NCBI RefSeq assembly: GCF_004123905.1 | Contig: NZ_MZXW01000015.1 | Coordinates: 310,001-374,000, forward strand | From: Bradyrhizobium betae | Lineage (GTDB): Bacteria > Pseudomonadota > Alphaproteobacteria > Rhizobiales > Xanthobacteraceae | Length of the DNA stretch: 64,000 nucleotides | Direction of reading: 5' to 3' | Shown here: positions 1-8,909 of the stretch, piece by piece | Numbering within the stretch: the stretch's first letter is position 1 | Layout of the letters: the number at the start of each line of letters is the position of its first letter | The notes under the pieces: generated by a model | Told to the model about the DNA's origin: nothing | Seen by the model: the letters and a program-made list of their open reading frames with translations, nothing else | Databases searched by the model: none | Position numbers and translations under genes: made by a program

Positions 1-1600
1 GCCGCGTGTTCTCGATCGCGATCACGGCCTGGTCGGCAAAGGTCTTGAGCAGGCTGATCGCCTTCTCCGGGAAAGGACCGGCCTCGGGCCGTGTCACGCC
101 GATGGTGCCGATCGCAACGCCATCGCGCAGCATCGGGATCACGAGAATGCTGCGATAGCCGCGCGCCCGTGCCAGTTCCCGCATGGCGTCCGTGAGGTCG
201 GGCTCGTTCTGCATGTCGCTGCGGAAGGCGTATTCCCCGCTCGCCGCCACCCGGCTGTGAATGCCGGACGCTGCGAGCGGTGCTGGAAACGAGCTGAGCA
301 GCTCATCGTTGCCGGCATCATTGTCGGTGGTGAACGCGGCCAGATACAGCATGCCGTCGATCAGGCGGGTGACGGTGGAGGAATGTCCGCCGACCAGCGT
401 CTTGGCACTGTCGGAGATGGCCTGGAACACCGGCGTGACATCCGCGGGCGAAGCCGCGATCACCTTGAGGATGTCGGCGGTCGCAGTCTGCCGTTCGAGC
501 GCCTCCCTGGTGGCGTTGAACAGGCTGACATTCTTGACCGCGATCACCGCCTGGTCGGCGAAAGTCTGCAACAGCCGCACGTGATGCTCGGCGAAGCTGC
601 CTGTCGTCCGTCGCGTCGCGATGATGACGCCTTTGGCCTCGCCCTCGCTCATCAGCGGCGTGAACAGCATGCTGCGAAAGCCGCGGGCGCGCGCGATGTC
701 GCGTGCGGCCGGCTCGAGCTCGGTGTCGGGCAGCTGCGCCGATTCGCCATGGGCGACGAGCTGATAGGCCGGGAATTGCGCGAACGGCACCGGGAACGAG
801 GCCTGCAGCACGCGGTCGCCGAAAGGATCGCCGGGCGTGAAGGCCGCAAGGTGCGCGGCGCCGTCGATATAGCGCAGCACGGCGGTGGAGAAGCCGCCGA
901 TCAGGCGGTTGGCGTCGGCGGCGATGGCGTCGAACACGGGTTGCATGTCGGAGGGCGAGGTCGCCATCACCTTCAGGATGTCGGCGGTGGCAGTCTGGCG
1001 CTCCAGCGCCTCGCGCGTCTCGTTGAACAGCCGTGCGTTCTCGATCGCGACCACGGCCTGGTCGGCAAAGGTCTGGAGCAGTTGCACGAGGTCGGGTGCA
1101 AACGCCCCGGTCTCGGTTCGCGTGACGCTGATCATGCCGACCGCCATGCCGCGGTTCATCAGCGGCATGAACAGGACGCTGCGGAAGCCACGCAATCGCG
1201 CGAGATCGCGGTTCAGCTCCGGGACGTCGCCAGCCTCGCTGTCGGGAAACTGGATCGTCTCGCCGCCGCGAACCAGCGCAAAGGTCGGAAAATCCTCGAT
1301 CCGTCGTGGGAACGACGCCTTCAGCCCTTCGTCTCCTTCCGGGCTGGTCGGTGTGAACGCCACGAGGTGCAGTTCGTCGCCGGTGAACTGAAGCACGGTT
1401 GCGGAGAAGCCGCCGAGCAAACGCTTCGAGCTGGATGCGATCGCCGCGAACACCGGCGTTGCATCGGACGGGGAGGCCGCGATGGTGCGCAGGATCTCGG
1501 CGCTCGCATTCTCGCGATCGCGCGCCATCGCGAGCGCGCTGCGCAACCGCGCGTTCTCGGCGGCGAGCCCGTCGGCGACATCGTTGGAAGGGTCGGTCAT
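1..1600 (-). CDS. Multi-GAF-domain sensor protein (3' end outside window)
   Basis: The reading frame starts at an ATG whose complement ends at 1600 (MTDPSNDVADGLAAENARLR) and stays open to the left edge, giving 533 residues. Three consecutive GAF-type modules are visible, each ending in the same linker (LLQTFADQAVVAIENARLFN, repeated almost unchanged). The linker recurs at about 27, 549 and 1056, so the repeat period is about 507-522 bp. Modules of this kind precede histidine kinase or nucleotide cyclase domains in bradyrhizobia; the output domain would lie beyond the left edge and cannot be identified. No membrane segment is seen, so the visible part is probably cytoplasmic. The ligand is unknown. 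A long open frame on the opposite strand is a composition shadow. Confidence 0.8.
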   Translation of the reverse strand, partial: MTDPSNDVADGLAAENARLRSALAMARDRENASAEILRTIAASPSDATPVFAAIASSSKRLLGGFSATVLQFTGDELHLVAFTPTSPEGDEGLKASFPRRIEDFPTFALVRGGETIQFPDSEAGDVPELNRDLARLRGFRSVLFMPLMNRGMAVGMISVTRTETGAFAPDLVQLLQTFADQAVVAIENARLFNETREALERQTATADILKVMATSPSDMQPVFDAIAADANRLIGGFSTAVLRYIDGAAHLAAFTPGDPFGDRVLQASFPVPFAQFPAYQLVAHGESAQLPDTELEPAARDIARARGFRSMLFTPLMSEGEAKGVIIATRRTTGSFAEHHVRLLQTFADQAVIAVKNVSLFNATREALERQTATADILKVIAASPADVTPVFQAISDSAKTLVGGHSSTVTRLIDGMLYLAAFTTDNDAGNDELLSSFPAPLAASGIHSRVAASGEYAFRSDMQNEPDLTDAMRELARARGYRSILVIPMLRDGVAIGTIGVTRPEAGPFPEKAISLLKTFADQAVIAIENTR

Positions 1601-1698
1601 TCGCAATCCGGCTTGATGCCGCGACAGGCGCGGCACCTGGCCGGATTATCACACCTCCTGCGGCGGGAGCCAGCGCGCCTTGCTGAACCCCGCCCCCC

Positions 1699-3333
1699 TC
1701 ACGTCCCCGGCCGCGATACCTCGGTTTCCTTGCTGGTGATGAACTCCAGCAGCACGGGAATGCCCTCCTGCGTCTTCTGGATGCCGCGCCTGATCGCGGG
1801 GATGATGTCCTCGGGCCTGGTCACGCGCTCGCCATAGCCGCCGAAGGCGCGCGCCATCGCGGCGTAGTCGCCGGAAATGTCGGTCGAGCGATATTTTTCG
1901 GTCGAGATCGGCATCACCTTCAACTCGATCGCCATCGAGAAATTGTTGAGCAGGATCGACATGATCGGAATGCGCTCGCGCACCGCGGTTTCGAAATCCA
2001 TGCCCGTGAAGCCGATCGCCGCATCGCCCCAGACATTGATGCAGAGCTTGTCGGGTTTTGCGAGCTTTGCGCCCATCGCCAGCCCAAGGCCGTAGCCGAG
2101 CTGCGTCGTCTTGCCCCAGCCGAGATAGGAAAGCGGTTCCACCGCCTTCCAGAACGGCGAGAGCTGGTCGCGCGGGCTGCCGGCATCATGGGTGATGATG
2201 GTGTTCTTGATGTCGACCGTATGCTGCAAGTCCCACAGCACGCGATAGGGGCTGAGCGGCGCGTCATTGCTGGTGAGTTTTGGCATCCATTTCGCCAGCC
2301 ACTCCTTGTGCGAGGCCGCGATCTCGGCTGCGACCGCCGAGGTATCGCGATCGGCGGTGACGGTCTTGCCGATCTCCTCCAGCAAGGCATCGAGCACGAG
2401 ACCGGCATCGCCGACGAGGCCAATCTTCGTCTCGACATCCTTGTTGAGATGGTTCGGGTCGAGCGTCGAGTGGATGATGGTCTTTCCCTTCGGCATGGCG
2501 ATGCCAAAACTGGTCTCGGTGAAGGAGCAACCGATACCGAAGATGACGTCGGCTTCAGCGAGGAATTTCGGCACGGCGCGCGGCACGGCGAGACCGCCCG
2601 AGCCGAGCGAGAGCGGATGCGTCTCCGGAAACGACGATTTGCCGCCGAGGCTGGTGGTGACGGGAATGGCGAGCCGCTCGGCCAGCCGTTTCAGCTGGGG
2701 CCAAGCCTGCGCGTAATGCACGCCCTGACCGGCATAGATCACCGGCCGCTTTGCGTTGACGAGCAAGCTCGCGGCTTCCTTCACATGAACAGGATCGGCG
2801 CCGTAGCGCGTGCGCAGAACCGGCGTGTAGTTCAGCGGCTCCGGCACCTCCTCGTTCCACATGTCGGCGGGGATCTCGACGATCACGGGCCCACCGCGGC
2901 CGTTCTTCAATTTGGTGAAGGCGCGGCGAAAAATGTTGGTGACCTCGGCGGCCAGGATGATCGGCTCGGACGATTTCGAAAACGCCTTCATCGCCTCGCT
3001 GGAATTGAAGTTCGGCTCGATATGCGCAAGCCGGCGCTGATAGCCCATCGGCAGCACCAGCACGGGCACGGACTCGCCAAAACACTGCGCGACGCCGCCC
3101 ATCGCGTTCTCGGCGCCGGGCCCGTGCTGCATGCAGAATGCGCCGATGGTGCGCCCCGACGTCACCCGCGAGATCGCATCCGCCATGTGCACGCCGACGC
3201 GCTCCTGCCGCACCATCACAGGGCGGATCTCGGCCTTCGCCGCATGCTCGATCAGGTGGTTGACGGGATAACCGCAGAGGATCTCGATCCCCTCGCGCCG
3301 CATGATTTCCGCAATGGCGGTGCCGAGCTTCAT
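1699..3333 (-). CDS. Thiamine-diphosphate-dependent acetolactate synthase-like enzyme
   Basis: A 544-residue protein with the three-domain layout of ThDP enzymes: an N-terminal PYR domain (GYPVNHLIEHAA, catalytic-type Glu in VRQERVGVHMAD), a central domain (residues about 190-330) and a C-terminal PP domain with the ThDP/Mg motif GDAAIGF...ILLNN near residues 440-470. It resembles the large family annotated as acetolactate synthase or ThDP-requiring protein. The divergent sequence and lack of an ilvH-like small subunit nearby argue against the biosynthetic IlvB, so the substrate is unknown. The start at 3333 follows a GGGAGAG ribosome-binding site. It may be co-transcribed with the downstream GAF-sensor gene (98-bp gap), but no functional link is evident. 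Confidence 0.85.
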   Translation of the reverse strand: MKLGTAIAEIMRREGIEILCGYPVNHLIEHAAKAEIRPVMVRQERVGVHMADAISRVTSGRTIGAFCMQHGPGAENAMGGVAQCFGESVPVLVLPMGYQRRLAHIEPNFNSSEAMKAFSKSSEPIILAAEVTNIFRRAFTKLKNGRGGPVIVEIPADMWNEEVPEPLNYTPVLRTRYGADPVHVKEAASLLVNAKRPVIYAGQGVHYAQAWPQLKRLAERLAIPVTTSLGGKSSFPETHPLSLGSGGLAVPRAVPKFLAEADVIFGIGCSFTETSFGIAMPKGKTIIHSTLDPNHLNKDVETKIGLVGDAGLVLDALLEEIGKTVTADRDTSAVAAEIAASHKEWLAKWMPKLTSNDAPLSPYRVLWDLQHTVDIKNTIITHDAGSPRDQLSPFWKAVEPLSYLGWGKTTQLGYGLGLAMGAKLAKPDKLCINVWGDAAIGFTGMDFETAVRERIPIMSILLNNFSMAIELKVMPISTEKYRSTDISGDYAAMARAFGGYGERVTRPEDIIPAIRRGIQKTQEGIPVLLEFITSKETEVSRPGT

Positions 3334-3448
3334 GGCGTTTCTCTCCCTGGGATGCCGGTTGGTCCCGGCTGGTTGGGAGAGAGAGGATCAGGAATCTTGG
3401 GGAGGGTAAAGCGCGTGTGAGTGACAGTCAGCTATGCAGCAAGCCGCC

Positions 3449-3483
3449 GTAGCCCGGATTGCGCTCCGCTGCATCCGGGCTAC
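3449..3483. repeat. Short palindromic repeat (11-bp arms)
   Basis: Perfect inverted repeat GTAGCCCGGAT/ATCCGGGCTAC with a 13-nt loop, next to the 3' end of the gene at 3491-3898. A variant occurs at about 4022-4056. It resembles dispersed REP-type palindromes of bradyrhizobia and might act as a transcription end. Confidence 0.7.
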
Positions 3484-3490
3484 GAACTTC

Positions 3491-3898
3491 CTATTTGCAG
3501 TTCTTGCAGATCGTCAGCTTGCGTTTCAACGTCTCATCTTCCTGATCGATCAATTGCTGAGCCGCGGTGCCTTTTGTGTCCGGATTGGACCTGGAGCCCT
3601 TTGCTGCATGTGAACTCACAGGCGGCTGACTTGCGGTGTCATTGTCATCGACAGCGCTGAAGCCATCATAGTCGGCGGCCGGATTCGGCGCCGGCGCAGT
3701 CACGCCCGGCACAGATGTCGAAGTCTCCCTGCCGGACGCCGACGGAATTCTCGAGTTTTTGGCGTTCGCATGCGGAGGAGAGGCATTAGGCGGGGCAAGC
3801 GAAACCGGCGGCGCGGTCTGCCCGCGCGCGCCGTCCAGCGACCAAACGCCGACAACCATGAGACTGAGGGCCAATAGCGTCGCGCTTCTCATCCGCAT
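3491..3898 (-). CDS. Small secreted hypothetical protein
   Basis: A 135-residue protein with a clear N-terminal signal sequence (MRMRSATLLALSLMVVGVWS, likely cleaved after ARG/QTA). The mature part is rich in Pro, Ser, Ala and Asn and probably disordered. It ends in a charged segment with a Cys pair, CKNCK, which could bind metal or form a disulfide. No family was recognised. It stands alone, with palindromes on both sides. Confidence 0.6.
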   Translation of the reverse strand: MRMRSATLLALSLMVVGVWSLDGARGQTAPPVSLAPPNASPPHANAKNSRIPSASGRETSTSVPGVTAPAPNPAADYDGFSAVDDNDTASQPPVSSHAAKGSRSNPDTKGTAAQQLIDQEDETLKRKLTICKNCK

Positions 3899-4021
3899 CC
3901 CCTCAGCAACCGTGGCTCAACGATTGATAGCACCGTAGCGTGGGTGGAGCCAACGGGTCGCCGCAAAGCGCCGCCCGATGACAGGCTCCGCATAATCCGG
4001 GGTGATCGCACCCGCGGGAGC

Positions 4022-4140
4022 CGACTGCCGGATTTCGCTCCGCTCGATCCGGCCTACGACGTCATTGCGAGCGCAGCGAAGCAATCCAGAATCCCTCCGC
4101 GGAAAGACTCTGGATTGCTTCGCTGCGCTCGCAATGACGA
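4022..4140. repeat. Palindromic intergenic repeat
   Basis: From 4060 to 4140 a long inverted repeat pairs CGTCATTGCGAGCGCAGCGA with its complement around TCCAGA...TCTGGA; a short GCCGGAT/ATCCGGC palindrome precedes it from 4022. A second copy of the large element lies at 48605-48692. It carries no coding potential and is a REP-like dispersed element that can form a stable hairpin. Confidence 0.85.
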
Positions 4141-4186
4141 GTTTGTGGAGGCGGGGCCGGCAGACCCGAGCGCCTTAATCTGCGGT

Positions 4187-4351
4187 TTACTTCGTGGCGG
4201 CGCTGATCGAGTTGAACTTGTTGTTCAGCAGGGCACTGCCAGTGTTGTTCACGACCGTGACGATCGCGAGCGCAATGCCGGTGGCGATCAGGCAATATTC
4301 GATCGCGGTGGCTGCACTTTCGTCGGCGAGGAAGGACCTGAGCAAAGCCAT
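4187..4351 (-). CDS. Flp family type IVb pilin
   Basis: A 54-residue protein, MALLRSFLADESAATAIEYC followed by a hydrophobic stretch and a short polar tail. The D-E-S-A-A-T-A-I-E-Y signature and the hydrophobic helix after Glu-Tyr are those of Flp prepilins, which are cleaved by a TadV/CpaA peptidase and exported by the Tad machinery. A Cys occupies the usual Gly position after EY. The start is supported by an AGGAG site 7 nt upstream. No tad/cpa genes lie nearby, so this is an orphan pilin locus. Confidence 0.85.
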   Translation of the reverse strand: MALLRSFLADESAATAIEYCLIATGIALAIVTVVNNTGSALLNNKFNSISAATK

Positions 4352-4871
4352 CGTCAACTCCTTTTCATCCGTCCAACGTAAGCTGGTGCCGTTTTCGGAA
4401 TGGTAAATTGATTCACTAACTTTTCGGGGCGCAGACGCGCCAAACTGCAGGTGGGGCGGTCCCGACCTCAGGCCTTATATGTTGCCATTCGTTGACTTAA
4501 GGTTTCGTCACCCAATTCGGCCGGATTTGACACTGTCCTTCCCAGGACTCGATCGTGCGTCCAGGCGCGGCCTTGGCCGTTTCAGCACCGCTGCGAGGCG
4601 TCCGACCAGATAGCTCATGACGCGCGGCCGAGACCGCGCCGCGCTGTGGGCGAGGTGCTTGTCCTCGGTCGTGTCGCTGACGAGGCCGATATAGTTCTTT
4701 CTGGCGTCGCGCTGCTGCACCGTGTGCAAACCTTAGGTTCGATCGACGGCGCGACCTTGGTGCACGCAGCGGGAATCGACAGTTAATTTTATCTTCCGTA
4801 GGATTACGTAGCGTCGCGCAGGCGGAAGGCAGACGCCGAAAACGAGGGTGCCGCTTAACGAATTGTTGAGG
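4352..4871. other. Intergenic stretch without convincing gene
   Basis: About 520 bases with lower GC than the surroundings. It presumably holds the pilin promoter at its left end. A 73-codon open frame at 4508-4729 on the minus strand has no ribosome-binding site or recognisable homology and was not called. No tRNA or structured RNA was seen. Confidence 0.5.
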
Positions 4872-5108
4872 CTACTTGCGGCGCGCGTCCGCGTTGAGTG
4901 CCCGCAGCATCGCGATGCGGGCGAACATCGTCCAGCCACAGCCCGTCTCGGCCGCGTTGATCAGGGTTTCGATCGCGGTCTGCCAATGGCTCGCACGCTG
5001 CGCGTCCTCGGGCAGCTGCATGATGTGATCGGCCGCCTCTTGCAGCGTCCGCAGCTTGCGCCCGCCGGCTAAGGAAATGGGATCGTCGAATGCCGCCGAC
5101 CAGGGCAT
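4872..5108 (-). CDS. Small conserved hypothetical protein
   Basis: A 78-residue, soluble, mostly helical protein beginning MPWSAAFDDPISLAGGRKLR with a central segment LQEAADHIMQLPEDAQ and an Ala/Leu-rich C-terminus ending in RARIAMLRALNADARRK-type sequence. I recall small rhizobial proteins with the same opening and central pattern, annotated hypothetical. No enzymatic motif is visible. It lies 58 bp downstream of ku on the same strand and could share its transcript. Confidence 0.7.
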   Translation of the reverse strand: MPWSAAFDDPISLAGGRKLRTLQEAADHIMQLPEDAQRASHWQTAIETLINAAETGCGWTMFARIAMLRALNADARRK

Positions 5109-5166
5109 GTCAGGCCGGCCGATCGGCGAGGGAAGTGATCACGGCGCGATCGAGAGGTGCGTGCGG

Positions 5167-6159
5167 CTAGCCGGCCTTCTTCGCCCGCGCCGCTGCGCGC
5201 ACCGGCTTGTCGGCCTTCTTCGCAGTTTCCTTCGCAGTTTCCTTGGGAGCCGCTTTCGCCGCAGCATCCTTGCCGCCCTTGCCGGAGATCGGCAGCAGCA
5301 TCTCGCGCTGGCCCTCGACGCGCTTCTTCGGCTTCTTGGCCTTGACCGTTTCCTTGGCGACCTTCGCCGCGGGCGCGTCCTTCTCGTTCGCGATGCTCTT
5401 CTTCAGCGCGTCCATCAGGTTGATGACGTTGCCGCCGGTCTTGGGTGTCGCCTTGGCCGCGATCGGCGCGCCCGAGCGCTTCTTGTTGATGAGGTCGATC
5501 AGCGCGGTCTCGTAATGATCCTCGAACAGCTCGGGCTCGAACGCGCCGGACTTCTTCTCGACGATGTGCTTGGCGAGGTCGAGCATGTCCCTGGTGAGCT
5601 TCACGTCCTGGATGTCGTCGAAATAGTCCTTCTCACTGCGGACCTCGTAGGGGTAGCGCAGCAGCGTGCCCATCAGGCCGCTCTCGAGCGGCTCCAGCGC
5701 GATGATATGCTCGCGGTTGGTCAGCACCACGCGGCCGATCGCGACCTTGTCCATGCTGCGGATGGTCTCGCGGATCACTGCAAAGGCGTCGTGGCCGACC
5801 TTGCCATCCGGCACGAGATAGTAGGGGCGGATCAGATAGCGGCTGTCGATGTCTGTCTTCGGTACGAACTCGTCGATCTCGATCGTGTGCGTCGAGTCGA
5901 GCGCGATGTCGTCGAGCTCGTCCTTGGTGACCTCGATGTAAGTGTCGGTGTCGACCTTGTAGCCCTTGACGATGTCCTCGGAGGTCACCTCGTCACCGGT
6001 CTCGGCGTCGACCTTGAGGTACTTGATCCGGTGGCCGGTCTTGCGATTGATCTGGTTGAACGAGACCTTCTCGGTATCCGAAGTGGCCGGATAAAGCGCG
6101 ACCGGGCAGGTCACGAGCGACAGACGCAGAAAACCCTTCCAATTGGCGCGGGGGGCCAT
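5167..6159 (-). CDS. ku: Ku protein, non-homologous end joining
   Basis: A 330-residue bacterial Ku. The N-terminus (MAPRANWKGFLRLSLVTCPV) and the core are typical: the RKTGHRIKYLKVD segment, then VTSEDIVKGYKVDTDTYIEV, and a conserved DLAKHIVEKKSG...FEDHYE region near residues 200-225. The core barrel (about residues 1-230) is followed by a low-complexity, Lys/Ala-rich tail of about 80 residues. Ku homodimers thread onto broken DNA ends and recruit LigD. No ligD gene is present here, but rhizobia usually carry several ku genes. The basic tail is known in other bacteria to modulate DNA binding. Confidence 0.95.
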   Translation of the reverse strand: MAPRANWKGFLRLSLVTCPVALYPATSDTEKVSFNQINRKTGHRIKYLKVDAETGDEVTSEDIVKGYKVDTDTYIEVTKDELDDIALDSTHTIEIDEFVPKTDIDSRYLIRPYYLVPDGKVGHDAFAVIRETIRSMDKVAIGRVVLTNREHIIALEPLESGLMGTLLRYPYEVRSEKDYFDDIQDVKLTRDMLDLAKHIVEKKSGAFEPELFEDHYETALIDLINKKRSGAPIAAKATPKTGGNVINLMDALKKSIANEKDAPAAKVAKETVKAKKPKKRVEGQREMLLPISGKGGKDAAAKAAPKETAKETAKKADKPVRAAARAKKAG

Positions 6160-6301
6160 GGGCTACTCCAAACGCAACGGGGACCGACTTACGAGGATAC
6201 CATTGGGGCACACCGAATCATACTCGGCGGGCAGCGGAATCTTGCAACTGCGTTAACCGGCCGCCAGCCGCGTGGTTGCTGCCTGATCCCCGGCAAAAGC
6301 C

Positions 6302-6326
6302 GGAACATCATATCCGATCACGCGTT
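6302..6326 (+). promoter_or_regulatory. Candidate sigma-EcfG (general stress) promoter
   Basis: GGAAC at 6302-6306, a 16-nt spacer and CGTT at 6323-6326 match the alphaproteobacterial EcfG consensus GGAAC-N16/17-CGTT exactly. The element points at the small gene starting at 6394, leaving a leader of about 60 nt. Confidence 0.6.
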
Positions 6327-6393
6327 GCCACAGGACATCACGCCGCGAGGATGTCGCGGCCATCCGACGCGACATCCAGAGATTGAGGTCACC

Positions 6394-6549
6394 ATGGCAA
6401 CCACGCGAGACCGACACCAGATCGTCGAAACTGCAACCGAGGCGCGCCAGGGCGAACTTGGTCCGTCGGTGGCCGCGTTGCTCGCCATCTCGACCGGGCT
6501 TGCGATCCTGATCCTCGCCGTCATCTGGTTCGTGTTCTTCCGAACCTGA
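6394..6549 (+). CDS. 51-aa single-pass membrane protein
   Basis: The start ATG at 6394 follows a GAGG site. The product has a hydrophilic N-terminus (MATTRDRHQIVETATEARQG) and one transmembrane helix (about residues 28-48, VAALLAISTGLAILILAVIW), ending in FVFFRT. It is too small for an enzyme. The candidate EcfG promoter upstream suggests expression in general stress or stationary phase. No family was recognised. Confidence 0.65.
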   Translation: MATTRDRHQIVETATEARQGELGPSVAALLAISTGLAILILAVIWFVFFRT

Positions 6550-6697
6550 CGGCCTGTTTCGGAGCTTCCGACTCGCCGCATAACGCGGCACATTGCGCCC
6601 GCTAGGCCGCCGACTCGTCCGGTGGCCTGGCGGGCGCAGTCGCGCAGGTTGCGAACAAATCGTATATGACCAAAAAGTAACGCAGGCGGTTCCCCGC

Positions 6698-6713
6698 GTT
6701 CATATTCAGTTCA
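6698..6713 (+). promoter_or_regulatory. Tandem GTTCA boxes upstream of response regulator
   Basis: GTTCA occurs at 6698-6702 and again at 6709-6713, an 11-nt (one helical turn) direct repeat. This is the usual geometry for an OmpR/PhoP-type dimer site and suggests autoregulation of the two-component genes that follow. Confidence 0.4.
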
Positions 6714-6768
6714 CGCCGGAATTGCTCATCTGGTGCGGTGTTCATGCGGCCTATTTCTGGAGAGAAGC

Positions 6769-7440
6769 GTGCGCCTGCTCGTTGTTGAGGACGACCCTGA
6801 TCTCAATCGCCAGCTCACCAAGGCGTTGACCGACGCCGGCTATGTCGTCGACCGCGCCTTCGACGGAGAGGAGGGGCACTATCTCGGCGATAACGAGCCC
6901 TACGACGCCGTCGTGCTCGACATCGGCCTGCCCAAGAAGGACGGCATCTCGGTGCTGGAGGCCTGGCGCCGCAACGGCCGTACCATGCCGGTCCTGATCC
7001 TTACCGCGCGCGACCGCTGGAGCGACAAGGTCCAGGGTTTTGATGCCGGCGCCGACGATTACGTCGCAAAGCCGTTCCATCTGGAGGAGGTGCTGGCGCG
7101 CATCCGCGCGCTGCTGCGCCGCTCGACCGGCCATGCCCAGAGCGAGCTCTCTTGCGGCCCTGTTACCCTCGACACCAGGACCGGCCGGGTCAGTGTCTCC
7201 GGCAACCCCGTCAAGATGACCTCGCACGAATATCGGCTTCTGGCCTACCTGATGCACCATTCCGGGCGCGTGGTGTCCCGCACCGAGCTGGTCGAGCACC
7301 TCTACGACCAGGACTTCGACCGCGACTCCAACACCATCGAGGTCTTCGTCGGCCGTATCCGCAAGAAGCTCGACGTCGATATCATCCAGACCGTCCGTGG
7401 TCTTGGCTATCTCCTGACCCCGCCGCCAGCAGGGGCTTGA
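6769..7440 (+). CDS. OmpR/PhoP-type response regulator
   Basis: A 223-residue regulator. The GTG at 6769 is chosen because it gives the canonical VRLLVVEDD beginning and is preceded by GGAGAGAAG. The receiver domain spans about 1-115, with the acidic pair in EDD, phospho-acceptor Asp51 (VVLDIGLPK), Thr in LTARD and Lys in VAKPF. The winged-helix DNA-binding domain follows from about 125 (TSHEYRLLAYLM, RTELVEHLYDQ, ending VRGLGYLL). It lies 47 bp upstream of its cognate kinase. Sequence and pairing recall the PhoP/FeuP group of rhizobia, but the signal is not determinable here. Confidence 0.92.
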   Translation: MRLLVVEDDPDLNRQLTKALTDAGYVVDRAFDGEEGHYLGDNEPYDAVVLDIGLPKKDGISVLEAWRRNGRTMPVLILTARDRWSDKVQGFDAGADDYVAKPFHLEEVLARIRALLRRSTGHAQSELSCGPVTLDTRTGRVSVSGNPVKMTSHEYRLLAYLMHHSGRVVSRTELVEHLYDQDFDRDSNTIEVFVGRIRKKLDVDIIQTVRGLGYLLTPPPAGA

Positions 7441-7487
7441 AGTGATCTGGGCTTGACGAGCGGTCGGGCAGGGGCCTTGGTCGCGTC

Positions 7488-8909
7488 ATGACCGCCGACG
7501 CCATGCCCCCTCGCGCTCCCGGGATCATTCCGATGCCCGCCAGCTCGCTTGCGAACCGACTGTTCCTGTCGGCGACGGCGTGGCTCGTGGTGATCCTGGC
7601 CATCACCGGCGTGGTGCTGTCGTCGGTCTACAAGAACGCCACCGAACGCGCCTTCGACCGCCGGCTGAACCTCTATCTGCGCACCCTGATCGCCGAGGTC
7701 GCGACTCCTGACGAGCCGCCGGACCGCCAGTTCCAGTCGCTCGGCGAGCCGCTGTTCGAGCTGCCGCTGTCCGGCTGGTACTGGCAGATCACGCGCACCG
7801 ACGCCGAAAAGCCGGAGGTGCGCTCGTCGCGCTCGCTCTGGGACAAGAAGCTCCCGAAGCTGGAGGAGCAGGGCAGCGAGCTCACCGCCGCCGGCATTCG
7901 CCTCGCCTATGTCGACGGGCCCGAGGGCCAGAACCTGCGCATGGTCGAGCGTCCGGTCGATCTCGGCGCCGACGGCAAGTTTCTCGTCAGCGTCGCCGGC
8001 GACGACACCGAGATTTTCGACGAGACGCGCAGCTTCGACTATTACCTCGGCGGCACCTTCACCGCGCTCGGCATCGTGCTGCTGCTGACCACGGTGTTCC
8101 AGGTCCGGTTCGGCCTCGCGCCGCTCAAGCGCATCTCGGAATCGATCGCCGACATCCGCTCGGGGCGCGCGGAGCGGCTCGAGGGCGAATTCCCGGTCGA
8201 GATCGCGCCGCTGGCGCGCGAGACCAACGCGCTGATCGATGCCAATCGCGAGATCGTCGAGCGCGCCCGCACCCACGTCGGCAATCTCGCCCACGCGATC
8301 AAGACGCCGCTCTCGGTGATCGTGAATGAGGCCAGCGCGCATGCGGCCGATCCGTTCGCGGAGAAGGTGATGGAGCAGGCGGACGTGATGCGCGACCAGG
8401 TCGCCCATCACCTCGAGCGCGCGCGCATCGCGGCACGGGTCTCGGTCGTTGCGACCGTCACGGAGGTCGCGCCCGCCATCGAGGCGCTGCGGCGGACCAT
8501 GGAGAAGATCCACCGCGACCGCGGCATCATGGTCGAGGCCAAGGCGGATCCGTCGGCGAAATTCCGCGGCGAACGGCAGGATCTGGAGGAGATGGTCGGC
8601 AACCTCGTCGACAATGCCTGCAAATGGGCGGCTTCCCGCGTCTTCATCGAGGTTTTGGTCGAGGCGCCGCAGCAGGCGGGTGCCGGTCCGCGCTTAAGGA
8701 TCATCGTGGACGATGACGGTCGCGGCCTGTCGGAGGCCGAGCGCGCCCAGGTCTCCCGGCGCGGCCAGCGGCTCGACGAGTCCAAGCCCGGCTCGGGGCT
8801 GGGCCTGTCCATCGTGACCGACTTGGCCGCCCTCTATGGCGGCAGCCTCTCGCTCAGTGGCGCGCCGATCGGGGGCTTGCGGGCCGAACTGGTGCTTCCC
8901 GGAATATAA
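7488..8909 (+). CDS. Sensor histidine kinase paired with the upstream regulator
   Basis: A 473-residue membrane kinase. The first transmembrane helix is at about residues 28-50, a periplasmic sensor region covers 50-185, and a second helix at about 186-208 leads into a HAMP-like linker. The H-box is LAHAIKTPLSV with phospho-acceptor His269; the N-box is LVDNACKWA and the G-boxes are DDDGRGL and GSGLGLSIV. Residues LYLRTLIAEVA and LPLSGWYWQI in the sensor region resemble PhoQ/FeuQ-type kinases. It is probably co-transcribed with the response regulator. Confidence 0.92.
   Translation: MTADAMPPRAPGIIPMPASSLANRLFLSATAWLVVILAITGVVLSSVYKNATERAFDRRLNLYLRTLIAEVATPDEPPDRQFQSLGEPLFELPLSGWYWQITRTDAEKPEVRSSRSLWDKKLPKLEEQGSELTAAGIRLAYVDGPEGQNLRMVERPVDLGADGKFLVSVAGDDTEIFDETRSFDYYLGGTFTALGIVLLLTTVFQVRFGLAPLKRISESIADIRSGRAERLEGEFPVEIAPLARETNALIDANREIVERARTHVGNLAHAIKTPLSVIVNEASAHAADPFAEKVMEQADVMRDQVAHHLERARIAARVSVVATVTEVAPAIEALRRTMEKIHRDRGIMVEAKADPSAKFRGERQDLEEMVGNLVDNACKWAASRVFIEVLVEAPQQAGAGPRLRIIVDDDGRGLSEAERAQVSRRGQRLDESKPGSGLGLSIVTDLAALYGGSLSLSGAPIGGLRAELVLPGI

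Noticed and set aside
257..1837. Long plus-strand frame over the GAF sensor gene
   Set aside because: It is the antisense shadow of repeated GAF modules; its internal repetition mirrors those repeats and it extends across the ends of two real genes.
1699..3333. ThDP enzyme considered as a second oxalyl-CoA decarboxylase
   Set aside because: It lacks the N-terminal [17 protein letters not shown] sequence of Oxc, is 40 kb away and has no operator copy.
4508..4729. 73-codon open frame on the minus strand
   Set aside because: No ribosome-binding site, no codon-usage support and no recognisable sequence pattern.
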